Shown here: positions 5,943 to 6,075 of the stretch, one piece after another
How the letters are laid out: every line of letters starts with the position of its first letter
How positions within the stretch are numbered: position 1 is the first letter of the stretch
Assembly (NCBI GenBank): GCA_025935735.1
Contig: JAICUS010000377.1
Coordinates: 1-6,075 of the forward strand
From: Solirubrobacteraceae bacterium
Lineage (GTDB): Bacteria > Actinomycetota > Thermoleophilia > Solirubrobacterales > Solirubrobacteraceae
Reading direction: 5' to 3'
Length of the DNA stretch: 6,075 bases
Translations under genes and position numbers: made by a program
The notes under the pieces: model-generated
What the model was told of the DNA's origin: nothing
Seen by the model: only the letters and a program-made list of their open reading frames with translations
Databases searched by the model: none

Positions 5943-5946
5943 CAAT
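5934..5946. promoter_or_regulatory. Operator site 2, ATTGT-GCA-ACAAT
   Basis: This is the second copy of the same dyad, centred exactly 20 bp from site 1, so the two would face nearly the same side of the helix. It overlaps the proposed -35 element. Together the two sites form a larger palindrome in which 5913-5928 pairs with 5932-5947 at 15 of 16 positions. Confidence 0.78.
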
Positions 5947-5971
5947 CTCGCCGCCCCACGCATCGCGATGG

Positions 5972-5990
5972 CCCGCCGCGGAGCGGCGGG
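5972..5990 (-). terminator. Hairpin after the gene at the right edge
   Basis: CCCGCCGC (5972-5979) pairs perfectly with GCGGCGGG (5983-5990) around a 3-nt loop. It starts one base after the TGA of the partial gene on the minus strand. There is no T-run downstream, so it is a GC-only terminator-like hairpin that would separate this gene from the eamA promoter. Confidence 0.5.
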
Positions 5991-5991
5991 G

Positions 5992-6075
5992 TCAGTGCGA
6001 GCGGCGCAGCGCGGCGGCGATCAGCGCGTCGAACGCGCGGTCAGGCAGCAGCCGGGCGGCGGCGATCTGGATCCG
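5992..6075 (-). CDS. C-terminal end of a gene entering from the right (partial, possibly short-chain dehydrogenase)
   Basis: Reading from the window edge, the minus strand encodes 27 residues ending at a TGA (5994-5992): RIQIAAARLLPDRAFDALIA and then AALRRSH. The codons have the G/C third positions of the neighbouring genes, and an amphipathic helix followed by a basic tail is a normal protein end. The ARLLPDRAFD segment resembles the C-terminal helix of actinobacterial short-chain dehydrogenases/reductases that I recall, but this is too little to assign a family. A hairpin follows directly, so the gene probably ends its own transcript before the eamA promoter. Confidence 0.6.
   Translation of the reverse strand, partial: RIQIAAARLLPDRAFDALIAAALRRSH

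Noticed and set aside
5045..5959. Upstream extension of the GntR protein to 5959
   Set aside because: It is entirely out-of-frame reading of the transporter gene; the winged-helix domain starts a few residues after the ATG at 5044.

Overview
The window is very GC-rich, with dense G/C third codon positions. All supported genes lie on the minus strand. Codon usage, the Ala/Arg/Glu-rich coiled-coil proteins and the style of the membrane protein suggest a high-GC actinomycete. My guess is the Thermoleophilia/Solirubrobacterales, from recall of similar proteins and not from a database search. No rRNA, tRNA, CRISPR array, insertion sequence or prophage gene was seen, and this looks like ordinary chromosome.

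Layout in direction of transcription (right to left). (1) 6075-5992: the last 27 codons of a gene entering from the right edge, possibly a short-chain dehydrogenase, followed by a perfect 8-bp hairpin. (2) 5904-4367: a two-gene operon of an EamA/DMT-type transporter and a GntR/FCD-family regulator, joined by an ATGA overlap. Its promoter region is an AT-rich island holding two 13-bp sites, ATTGT-N3-ACAAT, spaced 20 bp centre to centre and nested in a larger palindrome. They fit the FCD-type GntR operator pattern (TnGT-N3-ACnA), so the regulator probably controls its own operon. Two tandem copies of a stem-loop follow the gntR stop. (3) 4146-229: a four-gene operon in which every junction is a 4-nt stop/start overlap: a four-helix membrane protein (TTG start), a 525-residue coiled-coil protein with a C-terminal membrane anchor, a plant-type L-asparaginase/isoaspartyl peptidase with its catalytic Thr, and an Ala/Glu/Arg-rich helical protein with a C-terminal coiled coil. 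(4) 228-51: an intergenic stretch rich in CCGCGGCG, holding a 15-bp stem and a competing 9-bp stem; it probably ends the operon. (5) 50-1: a possible start of another minus-strand gene leaving by the left edge.

The transporter and its regulator form a self-contained, ligand-responsive export or uptake unit whose substrate cannot be read from sequence. The four-gene operon joins one recognisable enzyme to three proteins of unknown role, two of them in the membrane. The tight translational coupling suggests co-production, but nothing in the sequence shows physical interaction. No new defence or mobile system is evident. The best leads are the double operator over a probably leaderless promoter, the tandem stem-loops after gntR, and the odd company of the asparaginase.
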